Assembly (NCBI RefSeq): GCF_000429725.1 | Contig: NZ_AUCK01000001.1 | Location: 310,001 to 374,000, forward strand | Source: Alkalicoccus chagannorensis DSM 18086 | GTDB taxonomy: Bacteria > Bacillota > Bacilli > Bacillales > Salisediminibacteriaceae | Direction: 5' to 3' | DNA length: 64,000 nucleotides | Shown here: piece by piece, positions 26,897 to 37,160 of the stretch | How positions within the stretch are numbered: position 1 is the stretch's first letter | Layout: the number at the start of each line of letters is the position of its first letter | Program-made: the position numbers and the translations under genes | Notes under the pieces: generated by a model | The model's input: only the letters and a program-made list of their open reading frames with translations | Database searches by the model: none | What the model was told of the DNA's origin: nothing

Positions 26897-27610
26897 TCAG
26901 GCAAAGATGCCTTCCCGCCTCTTTAATTTTTGATGAAGCTCTGCCAGCGTTCCACGGTCATCGGGTTCGAGCGCCCCTTCTCTTTCAATGACCCACCCTT
27001 CAACGAGGAATGTTTTCATTCCGGCACGGGCCGCGGCCAGATCTTCTACAGTGTCATTCCCGCACATAATGCAGTCTGAAGGATCCCATCCTCCTTTTGC
27101 AGCCAGCTCTTCATAATACTGCCGGTGGGGTTTAGTAAATGTACTGTTCTCATAGCTCGAAACGAGCGTTAACTGCTCGGGATTGATGCCCGCCCATTCA
27201 ATCCGGTGCTGCACAGCCCGCTCTGGGAACAGAGGATTCGTGGCAATGACGATCTCATAGCCCATCTGATAGGCAGTATCCACCAGTCTGCCTGCTTCTT
27301 CGTCTTTCTCTGTCCAGACATGAAACTGTCCGAAATCATGCTCATAAAAATGAGCCAGAGCGGGTTCAATCTCTTCTCTTTTCACCCCAGCTTCCGGAAG
27401 AAACGTTTCCATAAACACGGTCTCGTTCGTTGTTGACGGATCCGTACTTTTCATCATCGCTTCTGTCCCTTTCCAGAGGGCTTTCGTAAACGTCTGCGGA
27501 TCTACGAGAGAGGCCGTTTTCGGCGCGAGCTCCTGTACATACTGCTTTACGAATTTGTCCGTATCCATCGGCAGCAGTGTGCCGTCCAGATCAAAAAATA
27601 ATGCTTTCAC
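26897..27610 (-). CDS. HAD-superfamily hydrolase
   Basis: 237 aa. The start is placed at GTG 27610 because GGAGG lies 8 bp upstream; an ATG at 27625 contains that RBS and has none of its own. Motif I is FFDLDGTLLP at the N-terminus (nucleophile Asp), motif II is IATNPLFP near residue 125, motif III Lys is FTKPHRQYY near 160 and motif IV is MCGNDTVEDL near 185. The all-alpha cap between motifs I and II marks a subclass I phosphatase. The substrate is unknown. The YteA-like gene follows on the same strand after 85 bp. Confidence 0.85.
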   Translation of the reverse strand: MKALFFDLDGTLLPMDTDKFVKQYVQELAPKTASLVDPQTFTKALWKGTEAMMKSTDPSTTNETVFMETFLPEAGVKREEIEPALAHFYEHDFGQFHVWTEKDEEAGRLVDTAYQMGYEIVIATNPLFPERAVQHRIEWAGINPEQLTLVSSYENSTFTKPHRQYYEELAAKGGWDPSDCIMCGNDTVEDLAAARAGMKTFLVEGWVIEREGALEPDDRGTLAELHQKLKRREGIFA

Positions 27611-27753
27611 TGCTTTCACCTCCATTTGTTTTATCCCAGATAGTGCTGCTGCTCTAAACGGGAAGAACGGCTTGCATATTGATGCACCTGTCAGCCGGAG
27701 GACTTGCGAGTTCCTCCGTTTTCGTTAAAAGAAATGATATAAGCAGTTCCTCT

Positions 27754-27895
27754 GACCAAAAACGCCGAGCGCCTTTTGGTCGGAACGGCGTGTACCGCAA
27801 GCTTTTTGAGGGAAGAAAAAGGTTCTGTTTCTTCCCGTGCAGCACATGGAGCCGCCGTCACCTTGTATGAAAACGTATATTTTCTTATACTTAAA
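27754..27895 (+). repeat. Dispersed repeat family 2, copy 1 (structured)
   Basis: GACCAAAA (27754-27761) pairs with TTTTGGTC (27774-27781). GAACGGCGTGTACCGCA follows, then a 9-bp hairpin GGGAAGAAA/TTTCTTCCC (27810-27818 with 27828-27836) with loop AAGGTTCTG. Further blocks are GCAGC, CCGTCACC, TATGAAAAC and TTCTTATACTT. The same order occurs at 56.4 kb. Confidence 0.7.
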
Positions 27896-27927
27896 AAAAT
27901 GCCCGCCGGATTTTTTTCCGGCGGGAT
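27893..27927 (-). terminator. Terminator downstream of rlmN
   Basis: CCCGCCGGA and TCCGGCGGG pair around a T-rich loop. On the minus strand the stem is followed by GCATTTTTTT. It lies about 150 bp after the rlmN stop; the bases between show no gene. Confidence 0.6.
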
Positions 27928-28072
27928 CATCGTCATACGGTGCGGGAAGCAGCTTCGGTGATGACACGTGTTCCATCGACGTGAGCAGCCGAACATGCGG
28001 CTGCAGATACACCATCCCTTATCAGTTGAAAAACAGCGGGACAGTCCAACAGGACATCACGTCCACTCACTG

Positions 28073-29164
28073 TTATTCTCCTGCCCGGGCTTTTGATTTC
28101 TTCGCTTCTTTATCCTTCTGCATCTGCTTACTCCGGAGCTGACCGCAGGCTGCATCAATGTCGGAGCCCTGTTCATGCCGGACGCCGCACTGAATGCCCT
28201 GCTTCATCAGTGTATCAAAGAACGTGAGGATGTTGCTCTTCCTGCTCTGTTCGTAGTTAATATATTCATCTACCGGATTGTAAGGAATGAGATTCACATA
28301 GGAGAGCTTCTTCTTATCTTTGATTAATTCAGCCAGTTCCAATGCCGTTGCTTTATCATCATTCACCCCGTCAAGGAGAATGTATTCAAACGTAATCCGG
28401 CGGTTCGTTTTTTCAAGGTAATAATCAACGGCATCCATCAGCTTCTCAATAGGCTGCGCCTTGTTGATTTTCATGATCTGCGTTCGAAGCTCATTATTCG
28501 GTGCGTGAAGGGAAACAGCCAGATTCACCTGAATGTTCTCATCAGCAAAGTCGTAAATCCGCTTCACGATACCACTCGTCGACACGGTGATGTGACGCGC
28601 GCCGATAGCGAGGCCGGAATCGTTATTGACGACCCGCAGAAACGACATCAGATTATCGTAATTATCAAATGGTTCCCCGATGCCCATGACGACAATGTGG
28701 CTCACGCGTTGTTCCTTCTGTTCGAGATCCATTGCCTTTTGAACATTCATAATCTGCTCCACAATTTCGCCCGAGGAAAGGTCACGGTCTTTTGAAAGCA
28801 GACCGCTGGCACAGAAGCTGCATCCGATGTTACAGCCGACCTGTGTCGTCACACAGACAGAGGAGCCGTAGTCGAAGCGCATCAGTACAGTTTCGATAAG
28901 GTTGCCGTCCTCCAGACGAAACAGGAATTTCATCGTGCCGTCCGAAGAGACCTGCTTAGAATGAACTTCCAGCGTCTGCATCGTAAAAGCACCCTTTATT
29001 TCCTCAATCAGTTCTTTTTTTATATTGGACATTTCATCAAAGGAATCGACACGCTTTTTATATAACCAGTCCCACACCTGCTTCGCACGGAACGCTTTAT
29101 GTCCACGCTCCGTAAACCACGCTTCCAGTGCAGGCATGGTGTACCCGTAAATGGATTCTTTCAT
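28073..29164 (-). CDS. rlmN: 23S rRNA (adenine(2503)-C(2))-methyltransferase
   Basis: 363 aa from ATG 29164 with AAGAGGG upstream. A radical-SAM enzyme that methylates A2503 in 23S rRNA and A37 in some tRNAs. The iron-sulfur motif CNIGCSFC lies near residue 110, preceded by [19 protein letters not shown] near 162 is a family motif, and the C-terminal catalytic Cys is in DIDAACGQL near 343. Length is normal. The C-terminal tail is Lys-rich. A 134-bp gap separates it from the protease gene upstream. Confidence 0.95.
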   Translation of the reverse strand: MKESIYGYTMPALEAWFTERGHKAFRAKQVWDWLYKKRVDSFDEMSNIKKELIEEIKGAFTMQTLEVHSKQVSSDGTMKFLFRLEDGNLIETVLMRFDYGSSVCVTTQVGCNIGCSFCASGLLSKDRDLSSGEIVEQIMNVQKAMDLEQKEQRVSHIVVMGIGEPFDNYDNLMSFLRVVNNDSGLAIGARHITVSTSGIVKRIYDFADENIQVNLAVSLHAPNNELRTQIMKINKAQPIEKLMDAVDYYLEKTNRRITFEYILLDGVNDDKATALELAELIKDKKKLSYVNLIPYNPVDEYINYEQSRKSNILTFFDTLMKQGIQCGVRHEQGSDIDAACGQLRSKQMQKDKEAKKSKARAGE

Positions 29165-29298
29165 TCCTATCCCTCTTTCCAGTATTTCTTATTCCCGTCT
29201 CTTAAAACCATCAGCCATTATCTCAATAATCCTGCGAAATTGCAAGGGGTGATTCGTGCAGGTTGCTGGAATCGAGTCACACTCACGGGGTACAAACG

Positions 29299-30246
29299 CT
29301 ACTCGGTCTCTGTAGTAAAGTCAATCGTATCCATCTCGTCTACAATCCAGTTCATATCGATTGCCAGTCCAGCCCGCATAGACTCACCAGCATGCTCAAT
29401 GTTCGATGTCGCATACACCACGGCAATGACCTCTCCATCCCCGGTAATAACCGGACTTCCACTGGATCCCCGGTAGATCGGCGCGTCCAGAGCGGTGACC
29501 GGTTCTTCTTTACTCGACATCGGCACTTGGCCGAGCAGTTCTCCTTCGTTTGGAATAAAATTAAAGAAGCCAGGGTTGCCGATAACGTAAACTTCCTGCC
29601 TCTCTTCCCAGTCTCCATCCAGTGGAAGTTCGGGGTGATCCCAGTCTTCCTGTGCATGGGTATCCAGGATGGCAATGTCGAGGTCTTCACGTTCTTCGAC
29701 TACTTCCACCTGATAGGCATCGCCATTTTCAAAATGCACCGTGACGTCCACCCCATCACGAATCACGTGTTCGTTTGTCATGATCATCCCGTCATCGAAT
29801 ACGAAGCCCGTGCCCTTGGAATCATCTGCACGCACAACAACAACCGAGTCCTTATACCCTTGAACCTCCTCATTGCCCCGTAACTCTGCAGCATTCGATA
29901 AGAATGCTGCAGCTGGAAAATTAAACAGCTGCGGCCAGACAGAAAATACGTTGACCAGCAGAGCGGCAGTAAGCACGAAAGCGATCGTCACTTTGAGAAA
30001 TCGTTTCGATTTTCGTTTTGGTACGGACTCCTGTACTTCGTCCGGGGGATTAAAAAATTCCTCCCGGGTCATGTACCTTTCGCCGTCAAAATAAAGTGGT
30101 TCTTTCGGTTTTTCTTCTGATCCGCCGAACTCGTCCTCTTCATCGTCCTCCGGCACGATATCATCCTCTATAAACTCATCATCCCAGAAGTCATCATCTC
30201 CTGGAGGAAACTCTTCTTTATCTTTTCGGGAATATCTATCCGTCAA
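29299..30246 (-). CDS. Membrane-anchored trypsin-like serine protease (S1C-like)
   Basis: 315 aa. TTG 30246 is preferred because GAGGTG lies 6 bp upstream; GTG 30255 overlaps that RBS. A strongly acidic cytoplasmic N-terminus (about 85 residues) is followed by one membrane segment (VTIAFVLTAALLVNVFSVW) and an extracellular protease domain. The catalytic triad is His in MTNEHVI, Asp in REDLDIAIL and Ser in YRGSSGSPVI. No PDZ domain is present, so it is shorter than HtrA/DegP. It starts 16 bp after the CrtI-like gene, which suggests one transcript. Its targets are unknown. Confidence 0.85.
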   Translation of the reverse strand: MTDRYSRKDKEEFPPGDDDFWDDEFIEDDIVPEDDEEDEFGGSEEKPKEPLYFDGERYMTREEFFNPPDEVQESVPKRKSKRFLKVTIAFVLTAALLVNVFSVWPQLFNFPAAAFLSNAAELRGNEEVQGYKDSVVVVRADDSKGTGFVFDDGMIMTNEHVIRDGVDVTVHFENGDAYQVEVVEEREDLDIAILDTHAQEDWDHPELPLDGDWEERQEVYVIGNPGFFNFIPNEGELLGQVPMSSKEEPVTALDAPIYRGSSGSPVITGDGEVIAVVYATSNIEHAGESMRAGLAIDMNWIVDEMDTIDFTTETE

Positions 30247-30262
30247 TCGTGTCACCTCAATT

Positions 30263-31753
30263 TTAAAGGATCCGCCGCCCTGTTATCGTCCGAGCAGCAT
30301 GCACACCGGAACTTGCGGCGGCAATAGAGCCGGCTCCTGGGAATACATTATCCCCGGCAATATATAAATCGGGAAACGGCGTGCGGTGGGATGCTGCATT
30401 CCAAAGAGCCTGATCCGGGGTCTGCGGAAATCCACCGACACCTCCGGACGCGCGCTGGGTAAAACGTTCCCACGCCCTGGGACCACCTTGTTCCAGCTTC
30501 TCCACCGCATCGATAAATCCCGGCCACCGCTCATTCAATCGATTCGTCACATTTTTACGAAGAGCAGCCATCCTGCTGTCATACGCTTCCTGTGACTCGT
30601 TCCATCGTTGAATATGAATGTGGGTCGACACAGTCATGGTCCGATACCCTTCCGGAGCCCGCAGGGTATCTCCTCGTGCTGACAGTGAAACAAAAAAATG
30701 ATTATCCTCCACTGGCGGAGCTTCCGGATCGATGAGAAACTGCTGAAACAGAGGCTCATGATCGGGAACGATATCTTTAAACGCCGCGTAGAGAACCCCA
30801 GCTCCCCACTGCCTTTCCGGATCAATTTCTTTTTTCCAGCGGGCTGCTGCAGCTGGCTGCATTTCCGCCGGAAGCAGATCATATACATTTTTAATCGGCA
30901 TGTTCACAACCACCTGCTCCGCCTCATAGACATTTCCGCGGTGATCCACTGCTTCCCATCCTCCATCGGGGACAGGTTCCAGGCGGGTGATTTTTCGGGG
31001 CTTTTTCAAGGTGCCACCGTCTTCTTGAAAACGGATTGTCATTTCTTCGATTAATCGATAAAGACCGCCTTTTACATACCATATCCCCCTGTGATAAATA
31101 TCCAGCGCTGTACAGGCGAGCAGCATGGAACAATCTTTGTAGCGTGTCTGCATGCTGTCGAGGAGCACACCATCGAGAAACTCGGTGAACCGTGATTCGT
31201 GCTGAAGATGATGTTTCTTCAGCAGTTTTTCCAGTGTGCTGGTCAAGTGCGGCAGCAGCAAAGGTGATTTTAAACCTGCCCCGCGCAGCACAGCTGCCGC
31301 CTCCAGCAAGTTCCCCGGAGGCAGGACAGGAAACGTCGTCATGTGTCTGCGCAAAATCGATGCAAACGCCCATACTTCTTCAAAAAAAGCTCGAATGGCA
31401 CCGGCACGTTCCGGAAGATGCCGCTCCCATTCTCTTAAAAAAGCGTGCCGGTTCTGATAGTACGTAAATGTTCTTTCTCCAGCATGCACGAGCATGGCTG
31501 TCTCGAGCGGCTCTGCCTCTACGTGAATACCCAGATAGCGGTTGATTTTATCGTGAATTCCATCTCTCTCAAGGCCCATCATTACCGTAGCTCCAACAGG
31601 GAACCGATACGGTCCCCGCTGGAATTTGCCGGCGGAGCCACCCCACTCTGCAGCCGATTCCAGCAGGTGAACCTGCTTTCCGCTTCGCTGCAGCAGGGAA
31701 GCGGCGGTGATCCCTCCAAATCCGGATCCTACTACCAGTACTTCTGTTCTCAT
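30263..31753 (-). CDS. Phytoene-desaturase-like FAD oxidoreductase
   Basis: 496 aa from ATG 31753; no clear RBS precedes it. The N-terminus VLVVGSGFGGITAASLLQRSG carries the GxGxxG FAD motif, followed by LLESAAEWGGSAGKF as in the CrtI/carotenoid isomerase group. The C-terminal FPDLYIAGDNVFPGAGSIAAA is the matching second FAD segment. Members desaturate or isomerise carotenoids, but some act on other lipids. No crtB, crtM or other carotenoid gene is in the window, so the substrate is open. The protease gene follows after 16 bp. Confidence 0.8.
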   Translation of the reverse strand: MRTEVLVVGSGFGGITAASLLQRSGKQVHLLESAAEWGGSAGKFQRGPYRFPVGATVMMGLERDGIHDKINRYLGIHVEAEPLETAMLVHAGERTFTYYQNRHAFLREWERHLPERAGAIRAFFEEVWAFASILRRHMTTFPVLPPGNLLEAAAVLRGAGLKSPLLLPHLTSTLEKLLKKHHLQHESRFTEFLDGVLLDSMQTRYKDCSMLLACTALDIYHRGIWYVKGGLYRLIEEMTIRFQEDGGTLKKPRKITRLEPVPDGGWEAVDHRGNVYEAEQVVVNMPIKNVYDLLPAEMQPAAAARWKKEIDPERQWGAGVLYAAFKDIVPDHEPLFQQFLIDPEAPPVEDNHFFVSLSARGDTLRAPEGYRTMTVSTHIHIQRWNESQEAYDSRMAALRKNVTNRLNERWPGFIDAVEKLEQGGPRAWERFTQRASGGVGGFPQTPDQALWNAASHRTPFPDLYIAGDNVFPGAGSIAAASSGVHAARTITGRRIL

Positions 31754-31759
31754 TTCTGA

Positions 31760-32510
31760 CGTGAACCGGGCCTCAGCGCCGGCTGCACTCCCTCCTCTCC
31801 AGCTGACTGTATGCAGCAGTAGTATCGACTGTGTCTGTCTCCATTATGCTATTGAACGAAGCCGGATGCAAAAATACACGTCTGCCATAATGTATTCTGC
31901 ACCGTGCTGCGTTAAAAGAGACTGGCTGGCAGGACGAATCCCATCCAGCAAATGCAGATGGGGTACCACCTCCTCGGGTCCGCCGTCACCTTCAAAACGG
32001 CGGAAAGGAAGCTCGTTTCCTTTAGCATCAAGGCAGAGGAGCGAAAATCACATCAGCAGGATATCTATGCTTCTCCCTGCGCTTACCGACGAAAGCCTGT
32101 GCTGGGATTGTATCTGTTTATTAATGTCCACGGTCATGAAGAAGGTAAGCGTGTCACAGAATCCGTTTAGCAAGAGGGCGGACTGCATGCTTCGCATGGC
32201 TCGTCTTCAACTCCTTTTTCCCCTGCATCGCCGGAGCCCATGACAGGTGCTTCTTCAGAGCATCTGATTCCATGAAGAGCAGGTTCGGCATGATTTCCAT
32301 CACGTACTGGAGGGACGTATCAACCTTCACCGCCTTCGGTCCTCGCAATCCTCGACGAGAAGCTCGTTCTTCCTGATCATGAGAAAGGCTGCTCATGCAT
32401 GATTCTTTCTACTTCGAAGCTGGTTCTACGTATAGAAAAAAGCGCACCAATTAACACGTACGTATTTTTTGACGTTTACTGCAAAAGGAAACAACATGCC
32501 GCAGAAAATT
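31760..32510. other. Long intergenic region with possible gene remnant
   Basis: No intact gene is supportable. On the minus strand one frame between about 32137 and 31845 reads protein-like (a segment with FRRFEGDGGPEEVVPHLHLL) but is broken by an in-frame TGA at about 32051 and has no RBS. Another minus-strand open frame near 32154-32396 also lacks an RBS. The region may hold decayed genes. Confidence 0.3.
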
Positions 32511-32714
32511 GGTTCTCATTCACATGTTGAACAGGCACAGGCATGATCAGACGCTTTTCCAATGGCAGCTATGAATCTCTTTGAAAAGAAAAAAACGAAC
32601 CCTTTTCAGGAGTGAAGGGCGGCAATGCCAGATGAATCAAGTGCCGTCCGGAAATCCTCCTCTCCACGCAAGGATCATTGAGTGCATCGCCCCTCAGCAA
32701 GCGTCCGCCTGAAC
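32511..32714 (-). repeat. Dispersed repeat family 1, copy D
   Basis: In reverse orientation to copy B. Its plus-strand left edge GGTTCTCATTCACATGTTG equals the reverse complement of the right end of copy B with one change. It continues through the ACGCTTTTCC, CCCTTTTCAGGAGTGAAGGG, GGAAATCCTCCTC and AAGCGTCCGCC blocks. The opposite end is missing. Confidence 0.75.
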
Positions 32715-32731
32715 CAGAAAATACGGTTCAT

Positions 32732-32771
32732 ACAGAAGGCGGTGAACGTCTCTGCGTTCACCGCCTTCTGT
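32732..32771. repeat. 17-bp perfect inverted repeat
   Basis: ACAGAAGGCGGTGAACG and its exact complement flank a 6-nt loop. No T run follows on either strand, so it is not a standard terminator, although it lies downstream of odhB. Confidence 0.6.
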
Positions 32772-32796
32772 CGTTATACGTGTATGTGCAGAAGTA

Positions 32797-32833
32797 AGGC
32801 TTCCGGCCGTCCATAAGGGACAGCCGGAAGCCT
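32797..32833 (-). terminator. Probable terminator of odhAB
   Basis: AGGCTTCCGGC and its complement form an 11-bp stem around a 15-nt loop, 48 bp after the odhB stop. The tail on the minus strand (TTACTTCT) is only partly T-rich. Confidence 0.55.
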
Positions 32834-32880
32834 GGTATCAAGGACTCCGCGTCCCGGATTCTTCAACGTTACAATGTGAA

Positions 32881-34152
32881 TCAGCCTTCCAGAAGGAGCT
32901 GTTCAGGATCTTCGATCAGCTCTTTCACTTTGACGAGAAACTGCACAGCGTCTTTCCCATCGATAATACGGTGGTCATAAGACAGAGCGATATACATCAT
33001 TGGACGATTCTCAAATCGTTCATTATCAATGGCAACTGGACGCATCTGAATTTTGTGCATACCTAGAATACCCACCTGAGGTGTATTCAGGATCGGCATG
33101 GACCAAAGAGAACCGAATACCCCGCCGTTGGTAATGGTAAAGCTTCCTCCCTGCAGTTCATCAAGTTTCAGCTTCTTCTTCTGCGCTTTCTCCGCAAGTG
33201 TTCCAACTTCTTTTTCGATACCGGCAAAGTCGAGGCGGTCCGCGTTTCGGACAACCGGAACGACAAGACCGTCATCTGTCGATACAGCCATCCCGATGTC
33301 ATAATACTGCTTCAGTACAACTTCGTCACCGTCAATTTCCGCATTGACGTACGGGTACTTTTTCAACGCACCGATGACGGCTTTCGTGAAGAACGACATA
33401 AAACCTAGTTTCACATCATTGTCTTCCTGGAACTTGTCCTTACGACGCTTTCGCAGTTCCATCAGATTGGTCATATCAACCTCGTTAAAGGTTGTGAGCA
33501 TTGCAGCTGTCTGCTGTGCTTCTACAAGACGCTTCGCTATCGTCTGACGTCGGCGGGACATTCTTTCACGGATAACCGGCTTCTCGGGATCCGCTGCAGG
33601 CGCCTGCTCCTCTTTCTTTGGAGCGCTGGAGGCTCCTTTAGAACCGTGCTCATCGATATCTTCTTTACGTACGCGTCCAAGAGGATCTCTAGGAGAGATT
33701 TCTTCGAGTTTGATTCCTTTTTCTCGTGCATATTTCCGTGCGGCTGGAGAAGCCACAACTCGTTCTTCACCGCTGCCGGCGGAAGTTTCGCTACTGCTGC
33801 TCTCTGAAGAGGCCGGCTGCTGCTTCTCTTTCGGTGCTTCTTGTTTCTCTTCTTTCTTCTCTTCCTTCTTCGGCGCCTCGTCTCCGGATCCGCTGCTGTC
33901 AGCAGTTCCTTCAGATGCTTCGGTATCAATCACAGCAATGACGTCTCCGACATGCACTGTGTCTCCTTCTTCCGCTTTTGTTTCTTTCAGCACGCCGGCT
34001 TCTTCTGCGGAGATTTCCACGTTCACTTTATCTGTCTCAAGCTCGACGATATCTTCCCCTTTTTCCACATAGTCACCCGGCTTTTTCAGCCATTCGGCGA
34101 CGGTTCCTTCCGTTACGGATTCTGCAAGTTCTGGTACCTGTACTTCTAGCAT
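32881..34152 (-). CDS. odhB: 2-oxoglutarate dehydrogenase E2 (dihydrolipoyl succinyltransferase)
   Basis: 423 aa from ATG 34152. It transfers the succinyl group to CoA in the 2-oxoglutarate dehydrogenase complex of the TCA cycle. Domain order: lipoyl domain with ETDKV (lipoylated Lys near residue 43), a long Glu/Lys/Ser-rich linker (about 80-130), the E1/E3-binding domain [14 protein letters not shown] near 135, and the catalytic domain with [13 protein letters not shown] near 393 (His and Asp active site). The odhA stop and odhB start overlap as TAATG, so translation is coupled. No E3 (lpd) gene is nearby. Confidence 0.95.
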   Translation of the reverse strand: MLEVQVPELAESVTEGTVAEWLKKPGDYVEKGEDIVELETDKVNVEISAEEAGVLKETKAEEGDTVHVGDVIAVIDTEASEGTADSSGSGDEAPKKEEKKEEKQEAPKEKQQPASSESSSSETSAGSGEERVVASPAARKYAREKGIKLEEISPRDPLGRVRKEDIDEHGSKGASSAPKKEEQAPAADPEKPVIRERMSRRRQTIAKRLVEAQQTAAMLTTFNEVDMTNLMELRKRRKDKFQEDNDVKLGFMSFFTKAVIGALKKYPYVNAEIDGDEVVLKQYYDIGMAVSTDDGLVVPVVRNADRLDFAGIEKEVGTLAEKAQKKKLKLDELQGGSFTITNGGVFGSLWSMPILNTPQVGILGMHKIQMRPVAIDNERFENRPMMYIALSYDHRIIDGKDAVQFLVKVKELIEDPEQLLLEG

Positions 34153-37001
34153 TAGTCATTGCTCCCTTCGGCATCTCGGTTCAGTGCTTGTTCAATGATT
34201 CGATTCTGCTCCATTTTGTGCACTTTAGGATCTCCCTCGGCCGTACTCGATCGGCGGCGGCGTCCAATAAACTCTACCGGCACATCTCCACTGGTGAGGC
34301 TCTGCAGATGAGGGTAAATGTAGTGCCACGCCCCCATGTTCTGAGGCTCTTCCTGAACCCATACGATCTCCTCCAGGTTGGTATAGTCCTGGATCACGTC
34401 TTTTATTTGTTTCCTTGGGAATGGATACAGTTCCTCCACTTTGAGAATCTGCAGCCATTCCGGCGTCTTCCCACTCTCTTCCAGTGCTTCCTCGAGATCT
34501 ACAGCCACTTTCCCGGAAGCGAAGACAACCCGCTTCACTTTCTTCGGCTTCGAAGCCAGATCAGGATGAGGAATGACCGGACGGAATTCGCCTTCTGCAA
34601 ACTCTTCCAGATCCGAAGCTACATTGGTGTTTCGCAGCAGGCTTTTTGGTGCCATCAGCACCAATGGACGAATCACATCTTCTTTCAGCATTTTTGCCTG
34701 CCGGCGGAGCAGATGGAAATATTGACTGGCCCGGGTCAAATTCGCTACGTGCCAGTTGTTTTCAGCGGCCAGCGTCAAAAAGCGCTCCATTCTGCCGCTA
34801 GAATGTTCCGGTCCCTGACCTTCATACCCGTGAGGGAGAAGCAGAACGAGCCCTGACTTTTGTCCCCACTTCGCTCTTCCTGAAGAGATGAACTGGTCGA
34901 AAATGACCTGCGCTCCATTGGAAAAATCTCCGTACTGAGCTTCCCACAGGGTGAGCGTTTCAGGTGACTGCACATTATACCCATATTCAAAACCGACACA
35001 GGCCGCTTCCGATAACGGACTGTTATGAACCGTGAAAGATGCTTTCGCATCGGACAATCCGTGCAGAGGCGAGTAAGACTGCTTTTGATCATAGTCATGG
35101 AGTACGAGATGACGCTGAGAGAAGGTCCCCCGCTCAGAGTCCTGTCCCGTTAACCGAATCGGTGTTCCTTCCGAGATGATGGTACCGAATGCCAGCGTCT
35201 CTGCATGGCCCCAATCGATGCCTCCACCTTCATCAAACGCATCAATGCGCCGGCTGAGAATTTTCTTCAGCTTCGGAAAGACGGTGAAGCCTTCAGGATA
35301 TTCCTGCAGTTCATTATTAATACGACGGAGAGTATCTTTGTCGACTTTCGTCTCGACGCCTTCCAGACGGTCTTCAACATACTCCGGCGGATTCATTTCT
35401 CCGTCGATATTCTCCCGTTTGTTGCCTTTAATATTTTCGAAATAGCCTTCGAGTTCTTTCAGCAGTTCGCCGCGCATGCTGTCGAAATCCTCCTGCTTAA
35501 GAAGCCCTTCATTTATCAGCTTTTCTCCATAAATATTAAAAACAGTCGGATGCTCCTGCACTTTTTTATACAGCTGAGGCTGGGTAGCCAGTGGTTCATC
35601 CATTTCGTTATGCCCATAGCGGCGGTAACCAATCAGATCAATCACAATATCTTTACTGAATTCTTTACGGTAGAGATAGGCCAGGTGCATGGCAGCGAGA
35701 CAAGCTTCGACATCGTCCGCATTGACGTGAATGACCGGTACATTGAACCCTTTTGCGAGGTCACTAGCGTACGTCGTTGAACGGGAATCATCACTTACCG
35801 TGGTGAATCCGATAAGGTTGTTTGCAATAACATGCAAAGTTCCCCCGGTAGCATATCCTTCCAGGCGGCTGAGGTTTAATGTCTCAGCGACGATTCCCTG
35901 TCCAGGGAAAGCGGCATCCCCATGAATGAGTATCGGCATCGACTTGCTCATGTCCTGCTTTGGTTTGCCACGCTCTGAACGGTCGTCCTGCGCGGCACGC
36001 GCAAGTCCTTCCACAACCGGATCCACAAATTCCAGGTGACTCGGGTTATTGGCGAGCGTAATCGTCGTATCTTTCGAGGAATTGTTAATTTCCCGGTCCG
36101 CTCCAAGGTGATACTTCACATCCCCGGTCCAGCCGTAGTTAATTCCTACAGACCCTTCTGAAGGAACAAGGTCTTTGTTCGGAGCATCGTGAAATTCCGA
36201 AAAAATGAGTTCGTAAGGTTTTCCGAGTACGTGGGCAAGCACGTTCAATCGTCCCCGGTGCGCCATGCCGATCATCACTTTTTCTGCGCCGTCTTCCACA
36301 GCTTCCGTCACTGCTTCATCCAGCATCGGCACCATCGTATCGAGTCCCTCAATAGAAAAACGCTTCTGACCCTTGAACGTTTTATGTATGAAATGTTCAA
36401 AGCCTTCTACGTGATTCAGACGCTCGAGCAGCTGGTGGCGGATGTCTTTTGTCAACGCCGGAAGATAATCACCGGATTCGACTTTTTCAAACAGCCAGGA
36501 GCGCTCCTGCGTATTGTTCACATGTTTGAATTCAAATGCGAGTTTGTTCGTATACGTGTCGTATAGGTGCTCAATCGCTTCCAGACCGTTATTAAAGGAA
36601 TCATGATTATATGGTGAAAGGAGTTCCGGGGGGACCTGCTTAAGATTTTCTGCAGTCAGGTCAAAATCGCTGTAGTGAAACATTTCCGGCGGTTCTTTCA
36701 TGCGGATTGGGAATACATCCGCCATCAAATGGCCGTTTCTGCGGATAGACTCCGCCAGTCTCATTGCGTTGACAGCTGTGAAATAGTCACCTCTGCTGCC
36801 TGCAGCACCGGAAGATGGTGCCGTCTGATCAGCCGAAACAGGTTCTCTGTAAGCTCCCCATCGATCGAAAAAGGCAGCCAGATCCTCTTCAACTGCACCC
36901 GGATCCTGCTGATAAACATCGTACATTTCCAGCATATAGCCGAGATTGGGACCATAAAATTGTGTCCATCCCTCATTCAAATTAATTGACTCACTACCCA
37001 T
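34152..37001 (-). CDS. odhA: 2-oxoglutarate dehydrogenase E1
   Basis: 949 aa from ATG 37001 with GGAGG 9 bp upstream. A thiamine-diphosphate enzyme that decarboxylates 2-oxoglutarate and succinylates the lipoyl arm of OdhB. The N-terminal [16 protein letters not shown] is the E2-binding region; [19 protein letters not shown] near residue 245 and [20 protein letters not shown] near 357 are family motifs, and the second half carries [22 protein letters not shown] split over the transketolase-like domain. Length is normal. A promoter and a catabolite-control-like site lie just upstream. Confidence 0.96.
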   Translation of the reverse strand: MGSESINLNEGWTQFYGPNLGYMLEMYDVYQQDPGAVEEDLAAFFDRWGAYREPVSADQTAPSSGAAGSRGDYFTAVNAMRLAESIRRNGHLMADVFPIRMKEPPEMFHYSDFDLTAENLKQVPPELLSPYNHDSFNNGLEAIEHLYDTYTNKLAFEFKHVNNTQERSWLFEKVESGDYLPALTKDIRHQLLERLNHVEGFEHFIHKTFKGQKRFSIEGLDTMVPMLDEAVTEAVEDGAEKVMIGMAHRGRLNVLAHVLGKPYELIFSEFHDAPNKDLVPSEGSVGINYGWTGDVKYHLGADREINNSSKDTTITLANNPSHLEFVDPVVEGLARAAQDDRSERGKPKQDMSKSMPILIHGDAAFPGQGIVAETLNLSRLEGYATGGTLHVIANNLIGFTTVSDDSRSTTYASDLAKGFNVPVIHVNADDVEACLAAMHLAYLYRKEFSKDIVIDLIGYRRYGHNEMDEPLATQPQLYKKVQEHPTVFNIYGEKLINEGLLKQEDFDSMRGELLKELEGYFENIKGNKRENIDGEMNPPEYVEDRLEGVETKVDKDTLRRINNELQEYPEGFTVFPKLKKILSRRIDAFDEGGGIDWGHAETLAFGTIISEGTPIRLTGQDSERGTFSQRHLVLHDYDQKQSYSPLHGLSDAKASFTVHNSPLSEAACVGFEYGYNVQSPETLTLWEAQYGDFSNGAQVIFDQFISSGRAKWGQKSGLVLLLPHGYEGQGPEHSSGRMERFLTLAAENNWHVANLTRASQYFHLLRRQAKMLKEDVIRPLVLMAPKSLLRNTNVASDLEEFAEGEFRPVIPHPDLASKPKKVKRVVFASGKVAVDLEEALEESGKTPEWLQILKVEELYPFPRKQIKDVIQDYTNLEEIVWVQEEPQNMGAWHYIYPHLQSLTSGDVPVEFIGRRRRSSTAEGDPKVHKMEQNRIIEQALNRDAEGSND

Positions 37002-37052
37002 GTTCTGCTACCTCCAGTGAATTGTGAATACGTAGTATGTTCCCGTGCAATC

Positions 37053-37066
37053 CTAAAGCGTTTACA
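37053..37066 (-). promoter_or_regulatory. Candidate CcpA (cre) site at odhA
   Basis: TGTAAACGCTTTAG on the minus strand matches 12 of 14 positions of the cre consensus TGWAANCGNTNWCA. It begins about 6 bp below the -10 box, over the expected transcription start, a position that gives repression in Bacillus. Confidence 0.5.
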
Positions 37067-37071
37067 CACTT

Positions 37072-37100
37072 ATTCTATCATCATCTACCAGTTTCCTCAA
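37072..37100 (-). promoter_or_regulatory. Promoter of odhAB
   Basis: On the minus strand TTGAGG (-35, 37100-37095) and TAGAAT (-10, 37077-37072) are 17 bp apart, about 70 bp before the odhA start. Confidence 0.6.
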
Positions 37101-37160
37101 AGGTTAGTTTGCTGAGGCGCCGCATTTTTCTTACATTTTTTCAGCGGCATAACCGCTGTT

